A DNA stretch of 64,000 bases from Bradyrhizobium erythrophlei (GTDB lineage: Bacteria > Pseudomonadota > Alphaproteobacteria > Rhizobiales > Xanthobacteraceae): contig FSRD01000001.1 of NCBI GenBank assembly GCA_900129675.1, positions 6,189,501-6,253,500 on the forward strand, written 5' to 3'. Below, piece by piece: positions 9,103 to 19,051 of the stretch (positions are counted from its first letter, which is position 1; each line of letters opens with the position of its first letter). The position numbers were made by a program, and so were the translations under genes. The notes below the pieces were generated by a model, which worked only from the letters and a program-made list of their open reading frames with translations, was not told where the DNA came from and did no database searches.

Positions 9103-9323
9103 CAGCGACCAGAAATCCCACATCGCCGTGCTGGAGCGCAAGTTGGTGCGCGGATGCCGCTTCTGGGTGTGAATGAAATCGGGGAATTTCAAGGGATCGC
9201 GGACGAAGAACACCGGCGTGTTGTTGCCGACGATGTCCCAATTGCCTTCCTCGGTATAGAAGCGTGCGCGAAGCCGCGCACGTCGCGTTCGGCGTCGGCC
9301 GCGCCGCGTTCGCCGGCGACGTT
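9103..9323 (-). pseudogene. Catalase fragment (small-subunit clade)
   Basis: The minus strand encodes GERGAADAERDVRGFA (9314-9267) and, after a frame change, YTEEGNWDIVGNNTPVFF and VRDPLKFPDFIHTQKRHPRT, ending at TAMWDFWSL near 9103. This is the haem-distal region around the active-site asparagine of a clade 3 catalase. The rest of the enzyme (over 400 residues) is missing on both sides, so this is debris. Confidence 0.8.
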
Positions 9324-9463
9324 GGTGTCACAAGTAATGTCATGCGAGCCCACCAGCAAGATGGTTAGCCGGCGGAACGCTGAGGCTCTGTGAGAGGACA
9401 ATTTGCCCTCGAGATTTTTCGTGGGGCTCGTCGCACCATTCCGTTTTTTCAGCTTTTTGCAGA

Positions 9464-9496
9464 ATACAACGCGCCAAGGCGTCGCACCTCGGGCAT
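9464..9496 (-). repeat. 33-bp sequence shared with 55486-55518
   Basis: On the minus strand both sites read as a start codon followed by MP(E/D)xRR(L/F)GALY, then break down. They look like two decayed copies of the same protein N-terminus or of a shared upstream segment. Confidence 0.4.
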
Positions 9497-9551
9497 AGTC
9501 TCTTACGCCGTAGTTCGTGTGCTTACTGCAGCCGGATGATCGAGAGGCGAT

Positions 9552-9755
9552 ATGCTGAGCAAAGAATACTTGAACACAGCGCAGACGTTGCGCCGCGTGG
9601 CGCGAAACATGACCGACCAAACCATCGCAAACCGGCTTTAGATCCTGGCCGAAGACTACGAGCGACGAGCTGAGACAGCATCACTTGCTGATTCGGCTAA
9701 CGCATTGGCTCGGCCTGCTCCTCGTCGGCACCGCGAACCGAACCCGCCGGAATAG
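9552..9755 (+). pseudogene. Small cytoplasmic protein with internal stop
   Basis: Reads MLSKEYLNTAQTLRRVARNM, then TDQTIANRL, a TAG at 9639-9641, then ILAEDYERRAETASLADSANAL and ends REPNPPE before TAG 9753-9755. The pattern RVARNMTDQTIA-RL--LAEDYERRAE is common in short rhizobial proteins of unknown function. The single in-frame stop in an otherwise intact 67-codon gene marks a recent inactivation or a base-call error. Confidence 0.6.
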
Positions 9756-11209
9756 AGGTCGATTCCGTGAGGGTGTAGCAATTCGCCAGATCTTGAATGA
9801 AGCGGTTCCACGACGATCATCCCGGAAGACGAACGCTTGCTATGAGCGGCGGCGAGCTGTGATCATATGACGCGAATGAACACACCCTCGGACTCTGTTT
9901 GGAGGTGCAGTATGGGAGCGCATTTCGCCGCGGTGAGTGTCTTGCCCGAGCGGGCGATCTAGAGCTTCGAGCAAATGATGCAGCTGAATCCCTTAGATCC
10001 GTTAACCGTTGGCGCATTGTATGGGAGCGCGTCGCGACGCCAAATGGGGACCTGGTGCTAGATAATCTGACCGAAGCGATCCGTCCTTGGCAGAGCGCCG
10101 ATTATCACTGGCTCAAGATCCAGTCGGCCAAAGATGCCAGATTTTGGTATGACATCAAGGTGCCGGGGGCATTCCTGTCGCAGGCCGATCGAAAGCAGCG
10201 TTTGGCCCAGCGGCAATGAGCATGACGTCTACGCATCTCTCTCAACACCAATTTCTCCCTTTGGGCCATCCGTGACGCCGTCTTCACTGGCCATTCGACA
10301 AAATACGGCGCGTTGAAGGAGATGTCTTGCTGCCGCGTTGTGACCGAAATCGATAGCCTCGATGTTCAGTTCGTCTGCGCGCCCCCTGTGATCGCCGCCG
10401 AACCTTCGATCGTCCACCTCTTCGCATTTTTCAATTGGCTTTGAGCGTGCGCGTTCATCGACCCCGTCCCCCATGTCGGCGTGCGGATCGAAAATACGGG
10501 CAGAGACAATCCAGCTACATTCAATGTCATCCAAAATGTCCGATCTCAGCCCTGGACGGGTGCCAACTTGACGGCGAACCAGAGAAATGGTCTGCCCTCA
10601 TTGTCAGCCGCGGCAGCTCGCAACGCAGACCATCGGCTCATTGCGAGCCTGGCATTACCGCGTGGCGCCCGCTGCACGAGTTGTCAGGCGGCCTGACATC
10701 GAATCAGCTATTTGCAATCGCTCTCACGGCGGGCCTTGAAGCGCTCCATGCACCTCTTTGAACAAATGGCAGTTCGCCAGGAGTAGTATCGGATCAGACC
10801 AAACTGGTGCGGCCCAAACCGCCAATGGTCCAGATCCTCTTGGCTGGAACGGTGAGCTTCTTACGAGCTGCACCCGGCAGTTTAAGATCGTATTAGGTTA
10901 CGGCGACCACACCTTGCGGCTCGATTACACGAAGGTAACCGTCCGCCGTCCAAAGGAATCCGAAGACCATACGTTGGTTTGCGTTTGGCTGTCCGGCTAT
11001 CACGCGTCAACATTGTGAGCGCAACGTACCCCCAGGAACGGCCTTCTCAATTGCCTCGGAGATGGCTCCGGCTACAGATGCGAACTACCGGTTACCGCCG
11101 CTATTTGCTCATCGCCGAAGGCTGACGCCAATTTCGCAGGTGAACGTCGCAGCATCAATTCAAAAAGTCCGCTGAGCTAATCTGAAGAGAACACGCGACA
11201 ATAACAATT
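9756..11209. other. Gene-poor stretch, probably decayed
   Basis: Frames of up to ~106 codons occur (for example 9899-10219, 10481-10696 and 10758-11018, all on the plus strand). None has a strong ribosome binding site, a recognised domain or a family resemblance. The stretch separates two islands and ends at cassette copy F. Confidence 0.5.
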
Positions 11210-11317
11210 TGAGACGATTGAGCACATAAACGATATCCGCTGACATTCAAGGTATCGCGTCGAGCACATACAGTCACTCCACCAGTCGTTGCTCAACCCA
11301 ACACATGGAGTGTCATC
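11210..11317 (+). promoter_or_regulatory. Upstream cassette copy F
   Basis: TGAGACGATTGAGCAC is at 11210-11225, the segment ATAAACGATATCCGCTGACATTCAAG follows, and the leader GTTGCTCAACCC...ATGGAGTGTCATC runs to the ATG at 11318. It is the most divergent copy: the GAGCCTC block is missing and the spacing is 108 rather than 114-116 bases. Confidence 0.6.
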
Positions 11318-11647
11318 ATGTCCCTTTTTGTCGTTCCCAGTTTCAAATCGACTATCAATTCACTAAAGACGGTCGCCGCTGCAGTGGTGCTCTCGGCGCT
11401 GGCTGCGACCCCGGTGTTGGCGCAAGCTGCTATTCAGGAGCCGGGCGCATTCGCATTCTACTATCCCTATCGCGACGTCTTGAATGGAGGCGCACTCACG
11501 CCAGCGGCGAAGTTGGCCTCAGAGCCGCCTGCAGCCACGCAGGCCTACGTGGCAAGGGAGACTGGCATCGGCTCTGCGCGGACGCAGCGTCTTCCGGCCT
11601 ACGCGCGGGGATGGCCGGCGCCCTCAAGGTCGCTCCCGGCAAGGTGA
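11318..11647 (+). CDS. Small exported protein, unknown
   Basis: 109 residues, starting at the ATG that ends the conserved leader (GGAGTGTCATC upstream). The N-terminus (SLKTVAAAVVLSALAATPVLAQA) is a signal peptide with cleavage at VLA-QA or AQA-AI. The mature part begins AIQEPGAFAFYYPYRDVLNGG and then becomes alanine- and proline-rich, ending RLPAYARGWPAPSRSLPAR. No domain is recognised and it lacks the CRGC ending of the proteins at 1098 and 51561. It precedes a STAND regulator by 158 bases, which repeats the gene order at 1098-4897. Confidence 0.6.
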   Translation: MSLFVVPSFKSTINSLKTVAAAVVLSALAATPVLAQAAIQEPGAFAFYYPYRDVLNGGALTPAAKLASEPPAATQAYVARETGIGSARTQRLPAYARGWPAPSRSLPAR

Positions 11648-11805
11648 CGACCTGAGCGGTGCCTGTGCTGGTTCGCATTCACGCATTGCGCCGCAGTCGT
11701 CGTTGTCATTGTGGAGTGCTCGTAGCGCGAATGCTCGTAGCCACAGTCATCAATCAGGAAACAATTAAGAAGTACAGGGGGCCATGGGCACACAAAGATG
11801 TAGCT

Positions 11806-14691
11806 ATGTATTATCTTGCCGACTTGCGGACCAACGATGTCGTTATGTTTGGTCCCTTCAAGCTGTTCGTCACTGAGAGATTGCTGAAGAAGGGTGACGA
11901 GGCGGTTTCGATCGGCGGTCGCGCACTCGATGTTCTGATCACGCTGGTAGAGCGCGCCGGCGAAGTTATCAGCCACAAAGAACTAATCGCGCGGGTCTGC
12001 CTGACGTCACGGTCGAGAAAGCAAACCTCAGGCGATGGTCTGGATGGCGCTCGGTACATTTCCAATGTCGCAGGCCGGGGCTATTGCTTCGTAGCGGCCG
12101 TGGCGCGTTCCGCTGTGGAACGAGCTCTCCCGCAGACGCACATTGCTGATATCGCAAGCCCAACCCTGAAGCTACCCGCTCGGCTTTCTAGAATGGTGGG
12201 CCGAGACGAGACGGTCTGCACGCTGATGGCCAAACTGATGGCTTGTCGGTTCGTCAGCATTGTCGGACCGGGGGGCGTCGGAAAAACGACAGTTGCCGTC
12301 GCGGTCGCCCAAGCATTAACAGAGGACTTCCATGGCGCCGTGTTCTTCGTCGACCTGGGTGCCTTGGCCGATTCGCGGCTGGTCCCGACTGCGGTCGCGT
12401 CGGCGCTGGGTTTCGTTACGCCGGCAGAAGATCCAATGCTGGGCCTGCTCGGTGTTCTTGGCGACAGAAAGTTTCTTGTCGTGCTCGACAACTGCGAGCA
12501 CGTCGTCGACGCGGCGGCGGAATTGGCCGAGCGCGTTGTGAATGAAGCACCACAGACCCACATTCTCGTGACCACCCGCGAGGCGCTGCGGGCCGAAGGC
12601 GAGCATGTGCACATGCTTCATTCGCTCGATACGCCGCCCGATGACCCCGGCCTGTCTGCGTCCGAGGCGCTCAGATATCCCGCTGTCCAGCTTTTCATGG
12701 AGCGCGCACTGGCCGGCGGCTATCATTCGGAGCTGTCTGATGCCGAAGCACCCATCGTCGCAAACATCTGTCGCAGGCTCGACGGGATAGCGCTCGCCAT
12801 CGAGCTCGCGGCAAGTCGGGTTGGATCGCTTGGGATTAGCGGCACTGCAGAACTGCTCGACAACAGGTTCAAGGTCATTTGGCAGGGCCGACGGACGGCT
12901 CTTCCGAGACATCAGACGCTGAAATCCATGCTGGACTGGAGCTACAACCTGCTGTCGGATCTCGAGAAGCAGGTTCTTTGTAGACTTTCCATCTTCGTTG
13001 GAGACTTTAAGATAAGGGCGGCTTACGAGGTCGCGGCCGAGGAAGAGGTCGATGATGCCCTCGTCGCCCATGCCATCACGAGATTAGTTGACAAGTCGCT
13101 GATCTCGATCACGCATTTCCAGCGATCCACCCATTACCGGCTACTCGACACAACCAGGGCCTACGCACTGATCAAGCTTGCCAGCCGTGGAGAGACGGAT
13201 CGAGTAGCCCGGCGGCATGCGACGGCGTTTTGCAGATATCTTAAAGAGGACCAGTCTCTTCAATCCGGATCTGGCGGGGGCGATTCCGGTGAGTATGCTC
13301 TACACATAGGCAACGTGCGAGCGGCCCTGGATTGGGCGCTCTCCGATCATGGAGATGAAGCCCTCGCCGTAGACTTGACCACCTGCGCAGCACCGCTGTT
13401 CATTCGATTGTCGTTGCTCGACGAATGCCGGCGTTATTGCAAGCGTGCTCTTGCCGCGATTGGCGAGACGTCGCGCGGCACAACGCGGGAGATGATCCTG
13501 CTGGAGGCGCTGGCGCTATCCTCGATGTTCACCAAGGGCATCAGCGACGAAGTTCGTGCCGCAATTGAACGAGGACTTTCGCTGGCTGAGAGTTTGGACG
13601 ACAGGACGCATCAACCAGAGCTTCTGGCCGGGTTGAACAGCTTTCTTACCAGGATCGGCGACTTCCATGGCGCCCTGGCAGTTACGGAGCGGGCAAACGC
13701 CGTCGCGCAAGCCAGCAATAATGCTGCTGGCCTCGTCACGACCGAGTGGATGCTCGGGGTTTCACATCATCTTGCGGGAAACCAGTCGGCGGCGCAACAC
13801 CATTGCGAACGTGGCATGATCCTGGCGGTCGAGCTTGGCGCGTTCAATCCGGATTTTTTCGGGTATGATCATCGGATCCGCGCTCTGGTCGCGCTGGCCC
13901 GCGCTCAATGGCTTCGAGGACACGCGGGAAGCGCGCTCAGAACCGCGCAGCAGGCTATCGATGAGGCGGCAGGTCGAGGGCAACCGGTTTCGATCTGCAT
14001 TTCCCTCATTTACAGCGCGCCAATCTTCCTCTGGACCGGAGAGTTGGATCACGCAGCCAGCCTTGTCGATCGACTCATCGAGTGCGCCGAACGACATGCG
14101 CTGGCACCGTATCGAGCCGTCGGCGTTGGGCTGAAAGGCGAGATCGCAGTAGCACGCGGACAGGCAGAAGTCGGTCTTGAATTGCTGCGAGAAGCGCTCA
14201 AGGCCTTGCATTCCGAACAACACAACATCCTCTTGACTGTATTTGCGGGCGCTCTGACGCAAGGGCTATTGAAAACTGGTCAAATCGATGAAGCTCTATT
14301 GACTATTAACGGAGCGATAGGTCGAGCCGTAGGCTTTGGGGCGACCTTCCACATAGCCGAACTGCTGCGCTTAAAAGCGGAGGTGCTCGCGGCCGCCCCA
14401 CAAAAAGACGGCGGGGCTGTCGTGGATTGCCTCGGGGAGTCGCTGGGGTTTGCGCGTGGGCAATCCGCTCTTGCTTACGAGCTGCGTTCGGCAACAACGC
14501 TCGCGCGGTTGCGTTCCGAGAGCGGCCGGCAAGAGGAGGCGAAAAACATACTAGACCCAGTTTACGGCCGCTTTACGGAGGGGGTCGATACACGAGACCT
14601 CCAGCTGCCGCGCGGGATCCTTGAGGATCTGAAATGGGTAAGGGTCCAGCACCCCCGCGCAATAGCCATCCAATCCTTGAGGAAGTCGTAG
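11806..14691 (+). CDS. STAND/TPR regulator paralogue with damaged winged helix
   Basis: 961 residues from ATG 11806, a start that aligns with the paralogue at 2054 (LRTNDVVMFGPFKLF). The ATPase is intact: Walker A GPGGVGKTT, Walker B KFLVVLDNCEHVVD and LDGIALAIELAAS. The TPR-like remainder is co-linear with the first copy. In the winged helix, however, HKELIARV is followed by CLTSRSRKQTS before GDGLDGARY, where the paralogue has 26 residues including the recognition helix. Base by base this is one lost G (TCTGGCC became TCTGCC) followed by a 32-base deletion, which together are in frame (minus 33). The protein is therefore probably full-length but unable to bind DNA in the usual way. An in-frame ATG at 11659 exists but has no homology before 11806. 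Confidence 0.85.
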   Translation: MYYLADLRTNDVVMFGPFKLFVTERLLKKGDEAVSIGGRALDVLITLVERAGEVISHKELIARVCLTSRSRKQTSGDGLDGARYISNVAGRGYCFVAAVARSAVERALPQTHIADIASPTLKLPARLSRMVGRDETVCTLMAKLMACRFVSIVGPGGVGKTTVAVAVAQALTEDFHGAVFFVDLGALADSRLVPTAVASALGFVTPAEDPMLGLLGVLGDRKFLVVLDNCEHVVDAAAELAERVVNEAPQTHILVTTREALRAEGEHVHMLHSLDTPPDDPGLSASEALRYPAVQLFMERALAGGYHSELSDAEAPIVANICRRLDGIALAIELAASRVGSLGISGTAELLDNRFKVIWQGRRTALPRHQTLKSMLDWSYNLLSDLEKQVLCRLSIFVGDFKIRAAYEVAAEEEVDDALVAHAITRLVDKSLISITHFQRSTHYRLLDTTRAYALIKLASRGETDRVARRHATAFCRYLKEDQSLQSGSGGGDSGEYALHIGNVRAALDWALSDHGDEALAVDLTTCAAPLFIRLSLLDECRRYCKRALAAIGETSRGTTREMILLEALALSSMFTKGISDEVRAAIERGLSLAESLDDRTHQPELLAGLNSFLTRIGDFHGALAVTERANAVAQASNNAAGLVTTEWMLGVSHHLAGNQSAAQHHCERGMILAVELGAFNPDFFGYDHRIRALVALARAQWLRGHAGSALRTAQQAIDEAAGRGQPVSICISLIYSAPIFLWTGELDHAASLVDRLIECAERHALAPYRAVGVGLKGEIAVARGQAEVGLELLREALKALHSEQHNILLTVFAGALTQGLLKTGQIDEALLTINGAIGRAVGFGATFHIAELLRLKAEVLAAAPQKDGGAVVDCLGESLGFARGQSALAYELRSATTLARLRSESGRQEEAKNILDPVYGRFTEGVDTRDLQLPRGILEDLKWVRVQHPRAIAIQSLRKS

Positions 14692-15274
14692 CTCTCGTCG
14701 ATCGTCGGCTAGAGGCCAATCGGAAAGCAAAGTCCGCGGCAGCATGGAAACGCATCTAGTGCCAGGGATCTCCCGCAAGCGCCGGCATTGTGATTCCAAC
14801 ACAGGCCAAGCGCCGCAAGCGCGGTTTGCCAATGGTGCAAAGTCAGGGCGAGGCGAAAATAGATGAGGCACTGCTGTCTCTTCTCCCCGGGACGAAAACA
14901 TTCGTTCTGGCGCGTCCAGCGTCAGCTGCCGTCGATTTGGTCGGCCGAACAGGTGGGCAGCGTGCGTAATCGCACCGCCTGCGCGAATGGCGGCAGGCAC
15001 AAGCGCTGTTTCCGCAAGCTACTTGTCGGTAGCCCCTGCGTTCCGCGCCGGTCTCGTTGTGAGCATCGGGCTCGCGGGGCGGGTGAGCTGGGGCATGCAG
15101 CCATGATGCCGCCGATGTGACCAATCGTGAAGCAGCTACAGACTGGGGCGGCGCAGTCCGCGCATCACACAAGAGTCGGCGGTGGGTCGATTGGAGCAAA
15201 TATAATGCGTTATGAACTTGCCTTCTCCCGTGACGCTGCCGTCCAAGATTAGCTTAAGATCGGATTCTCGAGCA
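14692..15274. other. Intergenic, no gene recognised
   Basis: About 580 bases between the regulator and the ABC ATPase gene. Frames on both strands are arginine-rich shadows without start signals. Nothing else was seen. Confidence 0.5.
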
Positions 15275-16069
15275 TTAAGGGGGCGTTGCTTCCGTCCGCT
15301 GACGCAAGAGCTTCCAGATCTGCGCGCGCAGGTGGACAAATGATGGGACCTCCATCACGTCCTCGCTCGCTTGGCCTTCCCATTTTTCTGCCTCGCGCAC
15401 CCGGCGGACATCCATGATCTCCACCACGCTTCCCGGACTACGGGAAAGCACCACGACGCGATCGGCCAGGTACACCGCCTCCTCGACGCTGTGTGTAACG
15501 AAGAGCACGGTGCGCGGACTGACACGCGAGATCCGGATCAGCTCTTCCTGCATCACGGTCCGCGTCTGCGCGTCGAGCGCGCCGAATGGCTCGTCCATCA
15601 GCAGCACCTCGGGTTCAATGGCGTAGGATCGCGCGATCGCGACGCGCTGCTGCATGCCGCCTGAAAGCTGGTGCGGATAACTCTCCTCCGTGCCCGCCAT
15701 TCCCAAGAGATCAAGATACTGCCCGACCACGCGATCGCGTTCCTGCCGGTTCACGTTCTTGCATTTCAGACCGAATGCGATGTTCTCCCGGACAGTCTTC
15801 CACGGAAACAGCGCGAACTGCTGAAAAACCATGGCGCGATCCGGGCCCGGTCCGACGACCTGGCGGCCGCCGACGCGCACGCTCCCCAACGACGGCCGTT
15901 CGAGACCGGCCACGATTCGGAGCAGCGTGGTCTTGCCGCAACCGGACGGTCCCACGATGGCCACGAACTCGCGCTCGCCGACCGAGAAGCTCACGTCCTC
16001 GAGCGCGGTGAAATCCCCGCCGCTGCGGGGAAACATCTTGCTCACATGGTCGAAGATGATGTCGCTCAT
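15275..16069 (-). CDS. ABC transporter ATP-binding protein (SsuB/TauB type)
   Basis: 264 residues with a complete nucleotide-binding domain: Walker A GPSGCGKTTLLR, Q-loop FQQFALFPWKT, signature LSGGMQQRVAIARS, Walker B LLMDEPFGALD and the switch histidine in VLFVTHSVEEAVYLADRV. This is the nitrate/sulfonate/taurine/bicarbonate importer subfamily. It is transcribed away from the two permease genes at 16265 and 17032, with a 195-base shared promoter region, and presumably energises them. The divergent arrangement is less common than a single operon. Confidence 0.9.
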   Translation of the reverse strand: MSDIIFDHVSKMFPRSGGDFTALEDVSFSVGEREFVAIVGPSGCGKTTLLRIVAGLERPSLGSVRVGGRQVVGPGPDRAMVFQQFALFPWKTVRENIAFGLKCKNVNRQERDRVVGQYLDLLGMAGTEESYPHQLSGGMQQRVAIARSYAIEPEVLLMDEPFGALDAQTRTVMQEELIRISRVSPRTVLFVTHSVEEAVYLADRVVVLSRSPGSVVEIMDVRRVREAEKWEGQASEDVMEVPSFVHLRAQIWKLLRQRTEATPP

Positions 16070-16264
16070 GGCTCAACTAAACGAGGGATCACATTGACGA
16101 ATGTGTTGCAGGCATCTTCTAACATCGGCGGTCTATCATGGGCTGGCTTGACAATGCGGCGCAGCGCTAGATTAATGCTGGATCGGGCCCGCTTACAATA
16201 TTCTGCGGGTAGGGTGCGCCGAGCTCCTACTCGGAAGGCGCGAGGATCTTTCTGAGGTACCCCG

Positions 16265-17044
16265 ATGCGCGTTGTCGAAAGCCTGTCCTGGCGATGGCTC
16301 ATCGGTGGAGGCAGCGCCGTCGTGCTCGCGATCGCCTGGTATCTGCTGACGGGCCCGCTTGAGGTTCTGAGCCCGGTGCAATTCCCCACTATCGAGGATG
16401 CCATCGACTCCCTCTCACAGTTGATGGGACCCGGATACGCCGGTGCCACACTGTGGGGCCACATCCTGTCGAGCATAGAACTGGTCTTGCTCGGATTTAC
16501 CGTAGCGGTTGCGACCGGCACGCCGCTCGGTCTGCTGATGGGGCGCAGCAGGGTCGCCCACGCGTATCTCAACAGCATTTTTCAACTCATTCGTCCAATC
16601 GCGCCGATCGCCTGGATTCCCCTGACAATCCTGTGGTTCGGGTTGGGAACGGCCGCAAAGGTGTTCGTGATATGGCTCGCCGCCTTTGCGCCGATTGTAA
16701 TCAACACAATCACCGGCGCGCGGAACATCGATCCGGTGCTCGTTGCTGCCGCCCAGGTGCACGGGGCATCGCGGCGCCACATTCTTTTCGATATCGTGAT
16801 CCCGGCCGCGATGCCGACGATCTTCACGGGCCTGCGCATCTCGCTGCAAGCCTGCTGGATGGTGCTGGTGGCGTCCGAACTCGTCGGGTCATTCACCGGT
16901 CTCGGGCACATCATGATTCTTGCAACCCGAGATCTTAACGCGGGAATGATTTTCATCGCCATGTCTTGCGTGTCCGTCCTCGGGGCTCTCTCCAGCCTGG
17001 CGTTGGCACGGGTCGAGCATTGGGTGATGCCGTGGCGACCATAG
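16265..17044 (+). CDS. ABC transporter permease (SsuC/TauC type) 1
   Basis: 259 residues with six membrane spans. It carries the typical region PIAPIAWIPLTILWFGLGTAAKVFVIWLAAFAP and the EAA-like loop AAQVHGASRRHILFDIVIPAAMPTIFTGLRISL, which docks on the ATPase. The start ATG 16265 fits the length of the family. It overlaps the second permease by 13 bases, indicating translational coupling and a heteromeric permease pair. Confidence 0.88.
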   Translation: MRVVESLSWRWLIGGGSAVVLAIAWYLLTGPLEVLSPVQFPTIEDAIDSLSQLMGPGYAGATLWGHILSSIELVLLGFTVAVATGTPLGLLMGRSRVAHAYLNSIFQLIRPIAPIAWIPLTILWFGLGTAAKVFVIWLAAFAPIVINTITGARNIDPVLVAAAQVHGASRRHILFDIVIPAAMPTIFTGLRISLQACWMVLVASELVGSFTGLGHIMILATRDLNAGMIFIAMSCVSVLGALSSLALARVEHWVMPWRP

Positions 17045-17853
17045 CGTTGCAGGGCGCCGCTGGGTTACGTCTCGCGCGGGAAATTTCTGAGCGCATGCTG
17101 CTACCCGCCCTGGGCCTGCTCACCTTGTTCGGCGGGTGGGCGCTCGTGAGTTCGCTTGAACTGGTGTCGCCTCACTTTTTGCCAAGCCCGTTCGTCGTGT
17201 TTACCACCATGGTCGAGCTGACGCGCGAGCCTTACGCGGGTTCGACGCTGCAGCAACACCTCCTGGCGAGTCTCGACAAATTCGCTGTGAGCTATGCGCT
17301 CTCCGTGGCGATCGGAGTGCCGCTCGGTCTTCTCATGGGGCGCTTCCAGATTCTGGACTGGGTCGTCACGCCGGTCTTCGAGGCATTCCGATACATTCCC
17401 CCGATCGCCTGGGTGCCGTTTTCGATCCTTTGGTTCGGCACCGGCTTTCTTGCTCCGACACTGGTGATTTTCGCGGCGACATTTGCACCCTGTCTCCTCA
17501 ATGCCTATCGGGGCGTTAGGTTGATTGATGGGACGCTCCTGGAGGTCGCGCAAGGTCTCGGCGCGGGACGCCTCCGGACGATGACCGAGGTGCTGTTGCC
17601 AGGCGCGCTGCCGCATATCGTGGCTGGGCTGCGGGTCAGCGCCGGGTTCGGCTGGCAGTCACTGATCGGGGCCGAACTAATTGTCGGCTCAACCGGCCTC
17701 GGCTATATGATCGTGCAGGGGGAGAGCAATGTCGCCCCCTCGGTGGTGCTAGCTGGCATGATCACCATTGGGCTCGTCGGCGCATCGATTGATTATGTGC
17801 TCCGCAAGGTGGAGGATCGTATCCGCCGCAACTGGGGACCCTCGGGACTGTAG
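17032..17853 (+). CDS. ABC transporter permease (SsuC/TauC type) 2
   Basis: 273 residues from GTG 17032 (GGGTGA upstream), which overlaps the end of permease 1. An ATG at 17095 is the alternative. It has six spans, PIAWVPFSILWFGTGFLAPTLVIFAATFAP and the EAA-like loop VAQGLGAGRLRTMTEVLLPGALPHIVAGLRVS. It is homologous to permease 1. Having two different permeases is seen in a subset of this family. Confidence 0.87.
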   Translation: MATIALQGAAGLRLAREISERMLLPALGLLTLFGGWALVSSLELVSPHFLPSPFVVFTTMVELTREPYAGSTLQQHLLASLDKFAVSYALSVAIGVPLGLLMGRFQILDWVVTPVFEAFRYIPPIAWVPFSILWFGTGFLAPTLVIFAATFAPCLLNAYRGVRLIDGTLLEVAQGLGAGRLRTMTEVLLPGALPHIVAGLRVSAGFGWQSLIGAELIVGSTGLGYMIVQGESNVAPSVVLAGMITIGLVGASIDYVLRKVEDRIRRNWGPSGL

Positions 17854-17983
17854 CCGGCAAGTCGCGTCTGCCTGCGGCACATGTGATCGGCGCGGACAAT
17901 GAGCGAAGCACGATGCGGCCGAGACCGCCGCCGGGATTTCGGTTGGCTCGTGCTGGCCACAAGGCAATCGAAGGAGGACGGCA

Positions 17984-19051
17984 ATGAACCGATGGATTGG
18001 AGCGGTCACGGCGTCGTTCGTTTTGATGCTCGCAACAGCGTCGCCCATCGCGGCCCAAGACACGACAGCACAAGCATATCCGCTGCGAGTCGCCCAGCAA
18101 CCGCAACGCTGGTCACTCGCATGGTATCTCGCCCGGGAGAAGGGCTGGTGGAAAGCCCTCGGGATCGAGCCGACCATGTCGATGTTCGCCTCGGGCGCGC
18201 CCGAGGTTGCCGCAGGGGCCTCGGGCTCCTGGGACGTGGGCGGCGCCGGCGACATCCCGGCTGTGCTCGGCGCGGCGCGCTATGGTCTGCTTACCATCGG
18301 GATTGCCGACGAGGAACCGGCTATCAACACCATCATGGCCAGCAAGGATATGGCGGAGCGATATGCCCGCGACCCATCTCTGATCAAAGGCAAAACCATC
18401 CCGGTCGCGACCAATTCGACCGGCCATTGGGCTGCTTCTACGTGTCTCGAGAAAAAATTCGGGCTGAAGCCCGACGAGTATCGCTTCCTCAATCTGTCGA
18501 CACCGGAAATCAACGCGGTATTGACCAGCGGGCAATACGACATCTCCATGGTATGGTCGCCCAACACCTATATTCTGGCTTCGACGATCGGCGCCAAGGT
18601 CATTTGTACCGGCAAGGACGTGGCACTGCCAATCACCAGCAATCTGTTGGCCATGCCGTCGTTTGCCGACCAGCACCCGGACATCGTGGCGAAATTCCTT
18701 GCGATCTATCTCCGGTCGGTGGAGTGGGAGCGCGCTCATCCACAACAAACAATTGAGTATCTGAGTGCCTTGTATAAGTCCGTCGGGGTCAACATCCCCA
18801 GAGAACATCTATCCCAGGAAATGCAGGATCGGCCGACGTTCACGCTTGCGGAGCAGCTGAAGATGTTCGAGCCCGGTCCAGGCGGAACGTCCAAAGTGGC
18901 GCAATGGAGCGATCAGGTAGCCGAGTTCATGAAATCCGCGCAGATCATCAAGAGGGCGCCCGACGTAAAGAAATACGTCACCGGGAAGTATCTGCTGATG
19001 ATCGAGAACGATCCGCAACTGAAGGCATTTGCGGAAAACAGCCAGGACTGA
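17984..19051 (+). CDS. ABC transporter periplasmic binding protein (NMT1/SsuA-like)
   Basis: 355 residues. Residues 1-24 form a signal peptide (WIGAVTASFVLMLATASPIAAQ). The mature protein follows the SsuA/TauA/ThiY fold: WYLAREKGWWKALGIEPTM near the start, then GSWDVGGAGDIPAVLGAARYG, and a hinge region KGKTIPVATNSTGHWAASTCLEKKFGL. AAGGAGGACGGC precedes the ATG by a few bases. It is 130 bases after permease 2 and completes the importer. The ligand is probably an organosulfonate or a small anion or aromatic acid; the sequence does not decide which. Confidence 0.88.
   Translation: MNRWIGAVTASFVLMLATASPIAAQDTTAQAYPLRVAQQPQRWSLAWYLAREKGWWKALGIEPTMSMFASGAPEVAAGASGSWDVGGAGDIPAVLGAARYGLLTIGIADEEPAINTIMASKDMAERYARDPSLIKGKTIPVATNSTGHWAASTCLEKKFGLKPDEYRFLNLSTPEINAVLTSGQYDISMVWSPNTYILASTIGAKVICTGKDVALPITSNLLAMPSFADQHPDIVAKFLAIYLRSVEWERAHPQQTIEYLSALYKSVGVNIPREHLSQEMQDRPTFTLAEQLKMFEPGPGGTSKVAQWSDQVAEFMKSAQIIKRAPDVKKYVTGKYLLMIENDPQLKAFAENSQD

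Noticed and set aside
9899..10219. Plus-strand frame of 106 codons
   Set aside because: No family resemblance. An ATG just inside has better spacing to GGAGGTGC but soon meets a stop. Judged to be chance in decayed DNA.
10758..11018. Plus-strand frame of 86 codons
   Set aside because: No ribosome binding site, no recognised motif and low coding character.
15671..16255. 194-codon frame antisense to the ABC ATPase
   Set aside because: The minus-strand gene has all ATPase motifs; this frame has none.
16070..16264. Cassette element between the divergent ABC genes
   Set aside because: Looked for the TGAGACGA and GGAGTTGCT blocks; not present.
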